Shown: in pieces, positions 47,121 through 58,124 of the stretch
Position numbering within the stretch: position 1 is the stretch's first letter
How the letters are laid out: every line of letters starts with the position of its first letter
From: Trichaptum fuscoviolaceum
Taxonomy: Eukaryota > Basidiomycota > Agaricomycetes > Hymenochaetales > Trichaptaceae
Reading direction: 5' to 3'
Assembly (NCBI GenBank): GCA_910574455.1
Contig: CAJSYZ010000001.1
Location: 5,359,518 to 5,423,517 of the forward strand
DNA: 64,000 bases
Translations under genes and position numbers: made by a program
Notes under the pieces: model-generated
Databases searched by the model: none
What the model saw: only the letters and a program-made list of their open reading frames with translations
What the model was told of the DNA's origin: nothing

Positions 47121-47602
47121 CTAAGCGACTACAAACGGGTCGTATGCAAACGGGAGAAGAGTGATTTTCTCCTTATCCCACTGAAACCAACAAGAAAAAG
47201 CTCATCAGAGGTCAATAGCTCATGCGAAGGAGGGTGGCACTCACGACTTCGTTCGTATAGTAAACATCAGCTTCTATGAACTTCTGCACTTCTTCAGGTG
47301 TCTCTGATTCAATGATGAGAACTGATCCGACATATTTCTTTTTGTCATGAGGTAGGCCAAAGGAGGCCAAGTCTGTGGTGATATGTCCTGCTTCTGTCAC
47401 ACAGAAATGTAAGATTATTAGTGATGTATCATGCTGGCTCATAGAGGACACTTAAAACTCAACTGATGAAGCCTGTTTTCCTCATCTCGGCAACTCGATC
47501 TCGATGCTCTGCCATCACCGATAGCCGTCTTTGTGCGGTGCCTTCATCCAAGCTATAGGGTGCATAGAAAAAGAAAGTGTGCTTTTGGGCTTGATCTGCC
47601 AT
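47121..47602 (-). CDS. YciI-like small protein, copy 2
   Basis: Same three-exon structure as copy 1: MADQAQKHTFFFYAPYSLDEGTAQRRLSVMAEHRDRVAEMRKTGFI, KAGHITTDLASFGLPHDKKKYVGSVLIIESETPEEVQKFIEADVYYTNEV and WDKEKITLLPFAYDPFVVA, stop at 47121. All introns are GT-AG and the frame is intact. YCII-related domain; activity unknown. Confidence 0.82.
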
Positions 47603-48177
47603 CTTACTGGGAGTTGCTCAAGTTCGTATAGAGATTATACAGTTATTATCTGACAAGTCTGTAACAGAGATCTCATCGCCCTTAAGTACATCAGATAGTA
47701 GTCCCGGAACCCGGTCCGAGGATCCGGTGAGCATCGTCGGCAGAACTTCAGTCACGGTAGTGGAAAAAATCTTACGTAGATGAGTCTGCAGTACATATAT
47801 TTGATCTAAAAGCCAGCGATAGGATTGCGGTAAGACGATGTCTGAACACTAGATGAAATCCGAAGAGAATTGAGCATTCGCGTCCGACATTGCAATTCAA
47901 CCCAGGTCGGGTTTGACCAGGCGTACCTTACAAAACACATTTCCGAAGCTGAGCGTTTAGTGTACATAAGAGGGCAGACAAGTCTGCAATACCGATGTCA
48001 GACTTCATGCCTATGCACGTATCAATCCGGGTCGATCCATGCTTCTTGATAAAGCGATTATGACCTTGAGTACGGGCGTCGCAAACGACGAGCTTTGCAT
48101 TATCAACGTGCTTGCAAACCATTTACATCTCTCTAACTTTGATTTTCTCATTCACCCCGAAAACAGCCCTAAACCAT
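47603..48177. other. Intergenic, no supported gene
   Basis: Promoter side of YciI copy 2; no convincing frame. Confidence 0.55.
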
Positions 48178-48669
48178 TAAGCAGCCACAAACGGGTCAAA
48201 TGCGAACGGCAGAAGGGTGAGCTTTTCCTTATCCCACTGTAATCAGATGCCAGGAACAAATCAGAACTCCTACGATCATATAACCATCCAGCATGAGACC
48301 AAACTTACGATGTCGTTCGTATAGAATACATCAGCTTCTAAGAACTTCTGTATCTCTTCGAGTGATTCTGATTCGATTATCAGAACTGACCCTACGGATT
48401 TCTTCTTTTCGCGTGGTAGGTGGAAAGAGGCCATGTCGGTGACGCCATGTCCAGCTTCTGTTTCAAACAGACAGTTAGTGAGATCGAGCCAAACTCCTCC
48501 AGGACTTCTTAGGAAAGCACAAGAACTCAACTGATGAACCCTGTTTTCCGCAGTCCTATAAGTCGATCTTTGTGTTCTTCAAATACCGAAAGTCGTTTTG
48601 AGTGATGTCTTCGTCCGTGCGGTATGGAGCGTAGAGGAAGAAATGATGCTTCTGGGGTTGTTCTACCAT
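48178..48669 (-). pseudogene. YciI-like copy 3 with a one-base frameshift
   Basis: Begins MVEQPQKHHFFLYAPYRTDEDITQ. One base is then missing near 48600, so the continuing homology (RLSVFEEHKDRLIGLRKTGFI) is in another frame. The later exons KAGHGVTDMASFHLPREKKKSVGSVLIIESESLEEIQKFLEADVFYTNDI and WDKEKLTLLPFAFDPFVAA are intact with the stop at 48178. With a single lesion it may be a very recent pseudogene or a sequence error. Confidence 0.75.
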
Positions 48670-49400
48670 AGTGTGGAGGCTGTGAAAAGGTATTGTGTTT
48701 GTACCGCTCTCGCAAGAAGGACAACTCGCGTTGCTTTTGAGCAAGTCTAGCCAGCCCGACGAGTGCGGATGGTTTGCTTCTGAGTGCTCCTATCTGACAA
48801 AGTATATCTCAGCTTACTGTACAAGATACCGCAGGAAAGACGATAGAGGACATTCACTCACCGTTTGTGTAAACATCTTAGTAATGTCATGAAAGGCAGG
48901 GAAGTACTTATGCTTGTTAAGGTGTACCGCCAGATTATTAAGGGGCTACTGCGGCAATACAATCGTTTAGTCCTGTGAGATTTAGTTCAAGTGTAATCGG
49001 CCATGGCGTATCGAAGTTCTGCTGCTTTATAGGAATTTAAGTCGCAGCACTAAGTAAGAACACTGTAGAGGTGGACATCAGCGCTCTACTATATGGATAA
49101 CAATTAGTTTACTCACTTTCTTATTAAACCCTAGCAGAACGAATAGCCGCGTGGAGGTCACTGTGAAGTATGGCATGTTGTAACTTGAAGCCAAATTATC
49201 TTCTTACCGAATGTACATAATCATATGTACAGCGGCATCTGTGTGGTTCTCTGCGACAAGATTCGGAACAAACGTAGATATTTTCAGGATTATACGTAGC
49301 GAAGGGAGTGCTGGCAAAAGACGAAGTGTTGAGACGATTAATGACCGTAGGCATAAGGAATACAAACTCCGACATTACTTCTTTGGATACTAACACAGAC
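48670..49400. other. Intergenic between YciI cluster and RPN6
   Basis: Only short frames. The final part is the RPN6 promoter. Confidence 0.55.
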
Positions 49401-49402
49401 TT

Positions 49403-49420
49403 ACGCGTCCTCGACGCGTC
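49403..49420. promoter_or_regulatory. ACGCGTC doublet ahead of RPN6
   Basis: ACGCGTCCTCGACGCGTC, two overlapping ACGCGTC units about 65-80 nt before the RPN6 ATG. The second unit, CTCGACGCGTC, is identical to an 11-base box ahead of RPN7. Confidence 0.55.
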
Positions 49421-49484
49421 TCCCTCTACAACGGACAGCGTAGACATTCTTACCTCTATCTCCTCCTTTCAATTCTCAAACACA

Positions 49485-51346
49485 ATGGCTACCAGCTCGG
49501 CCTCGACTCTACTGAAGGAGGCAGCATCAGCACGCTCGACGAACCCCAAACGCGCTGAGCAGTTGTACAAACAAATCTTGGAAACAACCGCCAAAGGGGT
49601 GACACAGGGCGATAGAGATCAGAGTCTGCGAGACCAGGAAGAGGCAATGATCAAGCTGGGAGAATTGTATCGGGACCAAAAGTATGTTAACTTATAGTTA
49701 AATGTTAGTTCTGGTATAAAATACTAACGACCGACCTTCGTGTCGTTGCAGAGATGCAAATGGTCTCGCGCAAGTTATCTTCCTAAGCCGATCGTTCATG
49801 TCTTCAACTGCGAAAGCAAAGACAGCCAAACTCAGTGCGCTGTACCTCTTCCTTCTTATGTGTAGAAACCTCTAACTGGTCCATATTGCAGTCCGTACCC
49901 TCCTCGACTTCTTCCTGCCCATCCCCAACTCCACCGAGGCCCAAATCCGCGTGCTGCAAGAGAACATCGAATGGGCGCGTTCTGAGAAACGTGTCTTCCT
50001 CAAGCATAGCCTGGAAACTCGACTCGTCGGCTTGTACCTTGAGATGAACCACTTCAAGCCTGCCCTCGCCCTCATCGACACTTTACTCACTGAGCTGAAG
50101 CGATTGGATGACAAGATGGTATTGACCGAGGTGCACTTGCTGGAAAGTAGGGTATATAGGGGCATTGGTAACTTCCCGAAGAGCAAGGTGAGCGGCTGAA
50201 TTGTGCCATACGTGCCTTAGAGATTGTCTGATGATGGTAAACAGGCTGCCTTGACTTCTGCACGGACAGCGGCAAACTCAATCTACTGCCCACCACACCT
50301 GCAGGCGCAGCTTGACCTCCAGTCTGGTATCCTGCATGCTGAAGACAAGGACTACTCGACGGCCTACTCCTACTTCTTTGAAACGTTTGAGAACCTATCT
50401 GGACAGGTTCGTGCTCGTATGAAGAAGCCTGTGCCGTGTACCTAATAAGTTGTTGCAGGAGGAAGAAGGGCCAGGCGGGAAAGCACTCGTCCCACTGAAG
50501 TACATGCTACTGTGCAAGATCATGCTAAACCTCGTACGCGCCTGTTCAATCTGTTGCCCACATCCCTTTCTTACCTGACTAATATATTTTCTTTCTGTAG
50601 CCTGAAGATGTTACTTCACTTCTTACGCTCAAAATGGCTTTAAAGTATGCTCAACTTCGTGAGGTGGAGTGCATGCGTGCTGTCGCGCGTGCGCACCAGA
50701 ACCGGAATCTAGCCGATTTCGAAAAGGCGTTGAAGGACTACAAAGATGGTGGGTTTGAACGTTTATTGTCCCTTTATCCTAAAATCAACTCTGATCACTC
50801 TGTTATGTTCAGAGCTATCATCAGACCCAACAATCCGGACGCATCTGGCGGCACTATACGATACGTTACTCGAGCAGAACTTGTTGCGCATCGTCGAGCC
50901 GTACTCGGTCGTTGAGGTGGAGTATGTGGCTCAGCAAGTGGGTCAAGGGAGGCAAAATGTTGAATCAAAGTACGTCTAGCTTTTATTAGAGATAACCCCA
51001 GAGCATGTCCTAAACTCACTGTTTTGCCTTCACTCAGACTCTCGCAGATGATTCTGGACAAAGTCTTCCTCGGTGTGCTCGACCAGGGCCGCGGCTGCTT
51101 GCTCGTCTTTGACGAGATGGAGGGTGATGTAAGTTTATGTTCCATTCACTCCCTGGTTACGGCGTTCTGATTGACGTCGATACACGCAGGAAACGTACGA
51201 AGCTGCAATTTCGACACTCGCTCAGGTCGGGAAGGTCGTCGATTCGTTGTACGAAAAGGTAAGCAGTTCGGATGTGTCTCCGCATCCACGACCTGAAAGA
51301 GCTAACAGCACATTTGTCACCCCCACAGGCAACTAAAATTGCATGA
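49485..51346 (+). CDS. RPN6: 26S proteasome regulatory lid subunit RPN6 (PSMD11)
   Basis: ATG 49485 ([32 protein letters not shown]). About ten exons follow, including [140 protein letters not shown], and [14 protein letters not shown]. The PCI part is [27 protein letters not shown]...[26 protein letters not shown], ending DSLYEKATKIA at 51346. This matches RPN6 along its whole length. RPN6 braces lid and base of the proteasome. Confidence 0.95.
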
Positions 51347-51772
51347 AATAGCGTATCGTAGCGTAGTTTACTGCAATCCATACTATTCACTCGTTCTGTT
51401 GGTCTGAATGTCATCGTTTAAGATCCTGGGATGTGATCGTTGTTATGGCTGCCAGTGCTCTGCGTCTTTCCACAGCCCGCAGCCGCAACAGATATTCAAT
51501 TCAATCAAGATCGAGTTCAAGTTCTCACGTATCAAGATCAGTGACGGCTCGGAGATCTCTCTCACGTTCAACCAACTTCTTCTACCATCTACCTACTTCG
51601 CACTCACGCTGATATTCTGCTTATTATAGCAGCAACATTTAGATCCATAGGGTCTGATAGGATATTGTAGGTGCTCTCTTCTACAACTAGTTAATGTCTC
51701 TCATCCTCACACAACTTCAAGTTCAGACGGTGACGACGCACTCTCAAGCTTCAGCAAACGTGTAGCCTCACA
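51347..51772. other. Intergenic, no supported gene
   Basis: 3' side of RPN6 and promoter of the following F-box gene. Confidence 0.55.
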
Positions 51773-53344
51773 ATGCACTTTCTTGATTTACCGCAAGACA
51801 CGATCTCAGCTATACTGGAACACATCTATGAACATCCAAAACAAACTTCGGACGATACTTTACCGTTAACAAACAAAGTCTGGAGCGAACCTAAGAACAA
51901 AACCATCTACGTTCTATCGCGCGTCTGTAAGGCACTCGCAGAGTACACGCACCCGCTCCGTTTCCGCTACGTTCTATGTGCTTCCCCGATCAATCTAAGC
52001 CTCTTTGTCAACATGCTGAAGCGCAATGAGACTCTACGACAATCCGTGCGGTTTCTCTTCCTTTCGTATCGCAGCGTCGCGCCGTTCATCCAGGCGCCGT
52101 ATTTCATAAACGCCTTTCCTGAGCTCATCCCAAACCTGTTTGCGCTGCAGATCACGATACAAGGCAACGTTGACCAGCAGTTCATGGCGAAGCTCGCGGG
52201 CTGCGCCAATCTGCGACATTTGACGCTATCGTGCTCGGAGATAACCTCCGCATATGTCCCCGCGTTGGCGAGTCTGAATCTTTGGTCTTTACAAGTCCAC
52301 CTGTACAACCAAACGCCTCTTGAAGTGTTCCCGATCAAGGATATTTTATCGGGGCAAAGTCGCGATTCGTTGAGGGAATTGCTCTTGTCGTGCTTTACCT
52401 CTAACACAAACCGTTATCATCTAAAACCCTCGATGGTCTTTCCGTCTTCAACGGTCCTCCGCGGGTTGAGAACTCTCTCTTTCGATAACGCAATCGTGGT
52501 GGAAAGGGACACAATTACAGGGCTATCGAATCTCATGCCGAACCTTGAAACGCTCAGCGTTCAGCTACGGGGTGCGGAGGTCGTGGACCCTGATGCATCC
52601 GGTTCGTGGCCAGCGCTTAAACGCCTCTACATCCATCATAAATCCTCGGACGTCGCTGACGCCCATCTCGAAAAAGTCCTCTTCAATGCTCCATCGCTAA
52701 CAGAAGTCTTCTTGGACAAAATACCCCAAGCCGCCTTTTTCCTTCTATGTCGGGAGATCTGCTCTCCTGAGTATACGCAAATTCGTTTCCTTACCATCGA
52801 AATACTACTCGTCCAATCCGTATTTCTTTCCGCGATCCATATTCGTGGTCTGTCATCATACCTAAGGAATCTGGAAACGCTGACGCTTAAGGCGTACAAT
52901 AAAGGCGGTGATACCAGGATGGAGAAGAGGATGAAGCTGCAGGATATTGAAGCGTGCGCACAAGCATTTTCTGGTGAGTCTACATGGTCATGATCATGAA
53001 ATCAAGTTCAGTACTTCCATCAGCTAATGGTTTTAAATCTGTCAGGTTTTCCTAAACTCGAAACTGTCAAGTGGAATGTAGATATATCGCAATCGGATGA
53101 CGCTTTTAATCCCAACACCTCAAACCGGCAGAAGCGCAGGTGGATGGCAGCCCATAGAGATCTCTACATGAGCTCGACTACTTCTTTCTTCAATGCATGT
53201 CCAGAGATGAGGCGCATGGAATGGTGGCTACAGTATTATGGTAGTGCTCGCTGGGATGCGAAAGTCTCTGAGAGAGACGCAGGCGGAATCGTTTCTGACC
53301 GCAACGTCGACCTCACTTTCCTAGGCATATCAGGATATGACTAG
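51773..53344 (+). CDS. F-box / leucine-rich-like protein
   Basis: ATG 51773: MHFLDLPQDTISAILEHIY, then YVLSRVCKALAEYTHPLRFRYVLC, an F-box closely resembling the gene at 10247. Irregular leucine-rich units follow (CANLRHLTLSCSEI, LASLNLWSLQVHL, LRGLRTLSFDNA, NLETLSVQLRG, LKRLYIHHK, LRNLETLTLKAYN). One GT-AG intron follows ACAQAFS (about 52974-53044), and the last exon GFPKLETVKWNV...VDLTFLGISGYD ends at 53344. About 500 residues. Probable SCF substrate adaptor by family. Its C-terminal exon is unrelated to that of the 10247 gene. Confidence 0.8.
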
Positions 53345-53782
53345 AATCGTGAATTTCTTCCTTCCGTTACTTCCCGTAGGCTTGTCCTCAGAATTATACT
53401 TCAAGCAGGCTATGTATGATCAAATAGACATTGTAGACTGGTTGCAATTTCTACTATCAAAGGTTTAAATGAATGACCTGTCGCCTTCTTCTCCCCCATA
53501 AACTCGTCAACAACGAAGACTATTTTTGTTGAACTTGAACATACGCCGACTTCCTTCCGTTCAAATAGAAAGCGTACTCGTGGGCGGTTGCGTGATTATT
53601 TACATATTTATCCCGTTTACGCGATAGCATGAGATGTTCACCGTCTTGTTCACATTTATGGAACGAATTGTACAAAAGTCGTTTTGCATGAGGAAAGAGG
53701 CCGTCCTAGTCATTAGCACGAAGATCGACTTTGCTGTTTGCGAAATATGATACGTACCCTGACATTGACGCACACTACTTGT
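53345..53782. repeat. Intergenic; 3' flank of a tandem duplication unit
   Basis: Part of this stretch is repeated at about 55.0-55.2 kb (for example TCATGCCCATTCATT at 53783 and 55210). No gene. Confidence 0.5.
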
Positions 53783-54616
53783 TCATGCCCATTCATTGGA
53801 TGTCTCGTTAACGGCGTACAGAACCCGTCTAACTTCATCATATGAGGCCAGATGCACACTGCAAAGACCTGCCCTTATGGTATTTAAACTGAGCGACAAT
53901 CTTGGCTCGTTCGCGGCCAAAGCCTGGAACCCGGTTGCGATTTGCTTTACCTCGGCCGATAAGCAATAGCTCATATCGAGCTTGATCGTGAGCGATGTGA
54001 TATTGGGTAATAAGCGAAGAATTCTTGATACATGTTCCGGAGAGAAGCCCAAGGCTCTGGTCGGCGTCAGCGACTCCAGGCATAGGACTTTGAGACTGGG
54101 GAAAAAAGGCGCTATGATGGATAGCATTGTGTCCATGCCTCTCGCGGTCGGTTCCAACAGATGCAGATAGGTTATAGGGGTAGAAATGATTCGGGGAACT
54201 GGATGCGTTCCTATTCCGAATAAGCAAAGGCGCTTGAGACGTGTGAAGCCTGCATTTCCATGGCCTTGAATCTGGTAAGGTCTCTCCATCAGCCACTTGG
54301 TCGAGCTCGCCAAATCCTCCAGGTTTTCACATTTCGTCGGGACCAGCTCCATGCCCATACTGAAAGTAATCTTCCCATCAGTATTCAATACCCAAAGAGT
54401 TCGTGTGTAGCTGAAGTAAGAGGTATTCCGCAAAGTCCAGGCGAATGCCATAACCTGTCTGTCATTCAGGAGTACGACCTTTCTGTACAGAATGGGGCGT
54501 ATCAGGCGACCAATATTCGACGATAGAAGGCACAGGTTTAGCGCGGCCGATTTTGACGATTTTGCTCTAAGCTCGAGTATGTCGAGTATGATTTCATTTG
54601 GAAGTAGTGGAAGCAT
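53783..54616 (-). CDS. F-box-like protein (tandem copy 1)
   Basis: The ATG at 54616 (MLPLLPNEIILDILEL) matches the start of the neighbour at 56048; the frame is open upstream to 54829, but that part is not conserved. F-box-like part: LPNEIILDILELRAKSSKSAALNLCLLSSNIGRLIRPILYRKVVL. Then come RTLWVLNTDG, CENLEDLAS, FTRLKRLCLFG, ITYLHLLEP, LKVLCLESLTP and LPNITSLTIKLD, a leucine-rich-like series, and the end EVRRVLYAVNETSNEWA. 278 residues, intact. Function inferred only from the F-box-like N-terminus. Confidence 0.72.
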   Translation of the reverse strand: MLPLLPNEIILDILELRAKSSKSAALNLCLLSSNIGRLIRPILYRKVVLLNDRQVMAFAWTLRNTSYFSYTRTLWVLNTDGKITFSMGMELVPTKCENLEDLASSTKWLMERPYQIQGHGNAGFTRLKRLCLFGIGTHPVPRIISTPITYLHLLEPTARGMDTMLSIIAPFFPSLKVLCLESLTPTRALGFSPEHVSRILRLLPNITSLTIKLDMSYCLSAEVKQIATGFQALAANEPRLSLSLNTIRAGLCSVHLASYDEVRRVLYAVNETSNEWA

Positions 54617-55209
54617 GACGCAGACGGGTTGAAGAAAGGAAGACAACTTGACCGTGCCGCAAGGAAGCCAAGTCAAAGTTGTTTGTTCACGCTTGGTCCA
54701 GTTATAAAACCTTATTTCCCAACTATACATAGTACATGCCCACTCCCTATTCTGCACCAGCAACTGTGCTTCAATCTTGTAAATGCTTACTCCGAATGAA
54801 TTCAAGACAAAGCTCAGCTGGGCGGTCACTGGAAAGCAAGGTCCTGATTGTGGTCTGCGGGTGTTGAAATAAATATAAGTCTGAGATTACGCCGTATCCT
54901 GCTTGCGCATTGTCCTCCTACAGATACACCATCCCAACATAAATGGTGAGCATCTACACTACGTCTACCTGACCATCTGATGAGCCACCGTCCACTCGAC
55001 CACCATAAAATCATCAACAACGATGACTCTGTCTGTACTTCTTAGTGTCCTTCCATCAGAATTGAGGCCCAGAGGTAGTAGGAAATACAGGTGCAGTTGT
55101 TGTCTTGGATGAGAAAGCAACAGTCTTGGTCATTCAATTTAGCGCTATAGTGACCTTCGTTGTTTTATATATGTACTACGTACCCAGAAAATACCGCATA
55201 TTATTCGGA
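54617..55209. repeat. Promoter of copy 1 / 3' flank of copy 2, tandemly repeated
   Basis: Blocks at about 54.70-54.90 kb recur at about 56.10-56.30 kb (for example CAGCAACTGTGCTTCA), showing a tandem unit of roughly 1.4 kb. No further gene. Confidence 0.55.
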
Positions 55210-56048
55210 TCATGCCCATTCATTCGATGCCTCCTCAACGGCGCGCAGATAAAGTTGACGTATCGTGCTGGGCGAATCGACGCCAAGAAGAAGATCTTCC
55301 CTTCTGGTATTTAGCTCGACCGATAATCTGCGATCGTTCGCTGCCAAGCCCTGGAACCCAGATGCGAGTCGCCCTACCTCGGCCGGCGAGCAAGAGCTCA
55401 CGTCGAGCTTAATTGTGATCGATGTGATGCTGGGTAACACGCGGAGAAGTGTCAATATGTGTTTTGGAGAGAAACTCAAGGCACTGGACGGCGTGAGTGA
55501 CTCCAGACAGAGGACAGCGAGACTGTGAAGTGATGGGGCCACGTCAGATAGCAATGTCTTCATGCCACTCATGGTCGGTTCTATGAGGTGTAGTCGATTA
55601 TAGGCGTTGATATCATTTGAGTGACCGATAGCGCATCTGCTTCGAATATGCAGAAACACTTGAGATGTCGGAATCCTGCCAGTGGGCTTCCACGGCCTTG
55701 GATCTGGTAAAGCCTGTCCAACAGCCAACTAGCCGAGCACACCAGATCCTCCAGGTTCACGCACTTCGTCGGGACCAGCTCCATGGCCGTATAGAAGATA
55801 GTGTTTCTACTGAAGTGAAATATCCAAAGCGAGCGCGTGAGGCTGAAGTTGGAGGAATTCCGCAACGTCCAGGCGAATGCCAGAACTTGTTTGTCGCTCA
55901 CGAGAACGACCTTCCTGTATAAAATTGGGCGTATTGAACGAGCGATATTTGACGCGAGAAGACATAATCTCAGAGCGGCTGTTGTTGATGCGTTTGCTGT
56001 GAGCTCGAGTATGTTGAGGAGGATTTCATTTGGGAGTGCTGGAAGCAT
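55210..56048 (-). pseudogene. F-box-like tandem copy 2, single frameshift
   Basis: ATG 56048: MLPALPNEILLNILELTANASTTAALRLCLLASNIARSIRPILYRKVVL, closely matching tandem copy 1. The frame ends at ISTPIIDYTS. One base is missing there compared with ISTPITYLHLLEPT of copy 1, and LHLIEPTMSGMKTLLSDVAPSLHSLAVLCLESLTP...ASNEWA continues in another frame to 55210. Everything else is conserved, so this is either a very young pseudogene or an assembly error. Confidence 0.75.
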
Positions 56049-56355
56049 GAAGGGCTGAAGAAAAGCTTGCGACGAAACGACTCGAGAGTTGTTTGTGCAC
56101 GTTTGGTGTTGTTATCGAAACCTTATTCAAGTTTCCCAACTATGCGGCTTACTTCCTATTAAGCACCAGCAACTGTGCTTCACCCTTGTCATTGCTTACT
56201 CCGGATGACTCTTAGAAAAAGCACAGCAAGCGCAGCTTGGCGCTCACTGGAAAGTGAGGCCCTGAATAGCGCCCGCGGGTGGTGGAAAACATATATGAGG
56301 GGTTAACCCGTGTCGAACATGCGCAGTTGTCCTCTTACAGATAAGCCAACTCAAC
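56049..56355. other. Divergent promoter region
   Basis: Shared between the F-box-like copy 2 (-) and the RPA2-like gene (+); partly a duplicate of 54.7-54.9 kb. Confidence 0.5.
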
Positions 56356-57797
56356 ATGGAGGGTAAGCATTTGTCTAGATCTCGGTAGCGATTATATTGT
56401 CTCACATACATGATCAAAAGTATATGTCAGGCACTTGTAACTAAACACCTAAAACGCTCACATCTTTCTAGAAAGGCAGAAGCGTGACACCACTGACTAT
56501 CAAACAACTCCTGAGCGTCAAACGCACTCACTCAGAAGCACCATTCGCTTTAGACAGACGGAGCATCGACTGGGTGAGTCCCATGTCCATATGCATTCTC
56601 TATCCAACACGAGATAGACCGGGTATATCACTGCATTACTAAAGGTAAAAATAATCGGCATCGTGATCGATGTGGAAGAAGGGCAGAATTTCTACAAACT
56701 GCGCATCGGTGACGGGCTGTCTGTCGGCGTCACCGCCTTCGTGTGGAGGAGAGATGAGCACGCTGAGGTCCTGCGTGTTATGGCGGGCGATATCGATCTG
56801 TAAGTGGCACGTAACGTCATGTAACATGCACAAATGATACTAACGATGTTTAGGAAGCAGAAATACGTTCGAGTCTACGCAAGGCTCGGAGGGAGTAATG
56901 ACCTTCCCCTCATAACCATCGAGAGCCTCAACGTCTTCGGCCCTAAATCAAATTTCAACGAGATCTATTACCACGACTTGGAGTGCATGTACACTGCGGT
57001 AGCAGCGACACGCTCGGTACGTGATACGCACCTTCCTTCATATGTACTTGATCTCAGGTCATCATGTGCTCTTTTTGACCACACAGGCCGCCCGGAAAGC
57101 GGAAAGCTCGGCCGAGCCTGGAAGCACACCGAGCGTGGGCGAAACAATGGGGGGCGATTCCGAGCCTTCAGCAGGAGAACTCGAAGAATACGCCGCAGCA
57201 GAGCAGACACCCGGCGATTCACTGACTGTGGCGTCAGCAGAAGAACCGGAAGACTGCACTATATCAGAACTCGTATTGTCCGGCGAAGACCATGCCTCCG
57301 AACTCTATCTGCCGGCCGACAGGAACTCGTACTCGCCGTCCGTGAGCGATTCGGAGGAGAGCGGCCCCGCAAGTATCGTTGAAAGTGCGGCCAAGGACGA
57401 TGCCATCCGCGACTCTCATCACGAAGAAGTTCAGGTAGCTACACCAGAAAGATCGCAGTACGACGCCGATGCCGCACACACCGCATGCCCGCGTTTCACA
57501 GCGCTCGAGCACGGCATCGTCACTTGTATCGTCGAGCACAAAGACAAGTGCCCCACCGGGGCAAGTGTGTCAGAGATAGTCCACTTCCTTTCGACGGAGG
57601 GAATCCCGTTCACCCCTCGCGAGCTTGCGTGAGTCGACCCTGCTCTATTGCATTGTACTCCACAGCACCAGCACCTAGTCAATACTAACCATGCATGCAT
57701 TTTAACAAGAGACGACCTCGACTCCCTTATGCTCGACGGCGCCATCGGGTGCACGGAGGACGGACTCCAGTACGATCTCTGCGCCCAAAATCTCTAA
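56356..57797 (+). CDS. RFA2: Replication protein A 32 kDa subunit (RPA2/Rfa2-like)
   Basis: A tiny first exon (ATGGAGG) splices to GRSVTPLTIKQLLSVKRTHSEAPFALD, the RPA2 start motif TPLTIKQL. The OB fold follows: VKIIGIVIDVEEGQNFYKLRIGDGLSVGVTAFVW, KQKYVRVYARLGGSNDLPLITIESLNVF, and FNEIYYHDLECMYTAV. A long acidic Ser/Glu-rich linker (about 140 residues) leads to a C-terminal winged-helix domain: TALEHGIVTCIVEHKDKCPTGASVSEIVHFLSTEGIPFTPRELADDLDSLMLDGAIGCTEDGLQYDL, stop at 57797. RPA binds single-stranded DNA in replication and repair. The linker is longer than usual. STN1 shares the fold but fits less well because of TPLTIKQL and the RPA_C-type end. Confidence 0.82.
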
Positions 57798-58124
57798 GCG
57801 GCCGAAGCCGAGACGCCCGTAGGCTTTTATAGTAACCCATGCGTGTTTGTATGTACATAGTGTACACGAGAAGCCATAGCATTGGACGGTGAATGGAGTG
57901 GGGGGATTTGCTTGTCAGAAAAAGAAGAAAAATAAAACTATGACATCTACCGTTACTGAATGAGGTCTCAGATCAATGCGTCGAAAGCAGTTCATATGAA
58001 GAAAAAAAAACGTAAGACAGTTCCGTTGCAGAAGATGAAGGAGATAAAGTTCGAAACCGCCCAGCCGGGAAAAAGCTAGCGGTTGCACCTTTTTTCCGAT
58101 GGTTCGTTCATTCGTTCTTCGCGA
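57798..58124. other. Convergent 3' intergenic region
   Basis: Between the stops of RPA2 (+) and NAA25 (-). A-rich tracts, no gene. Confidence 0.6.
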
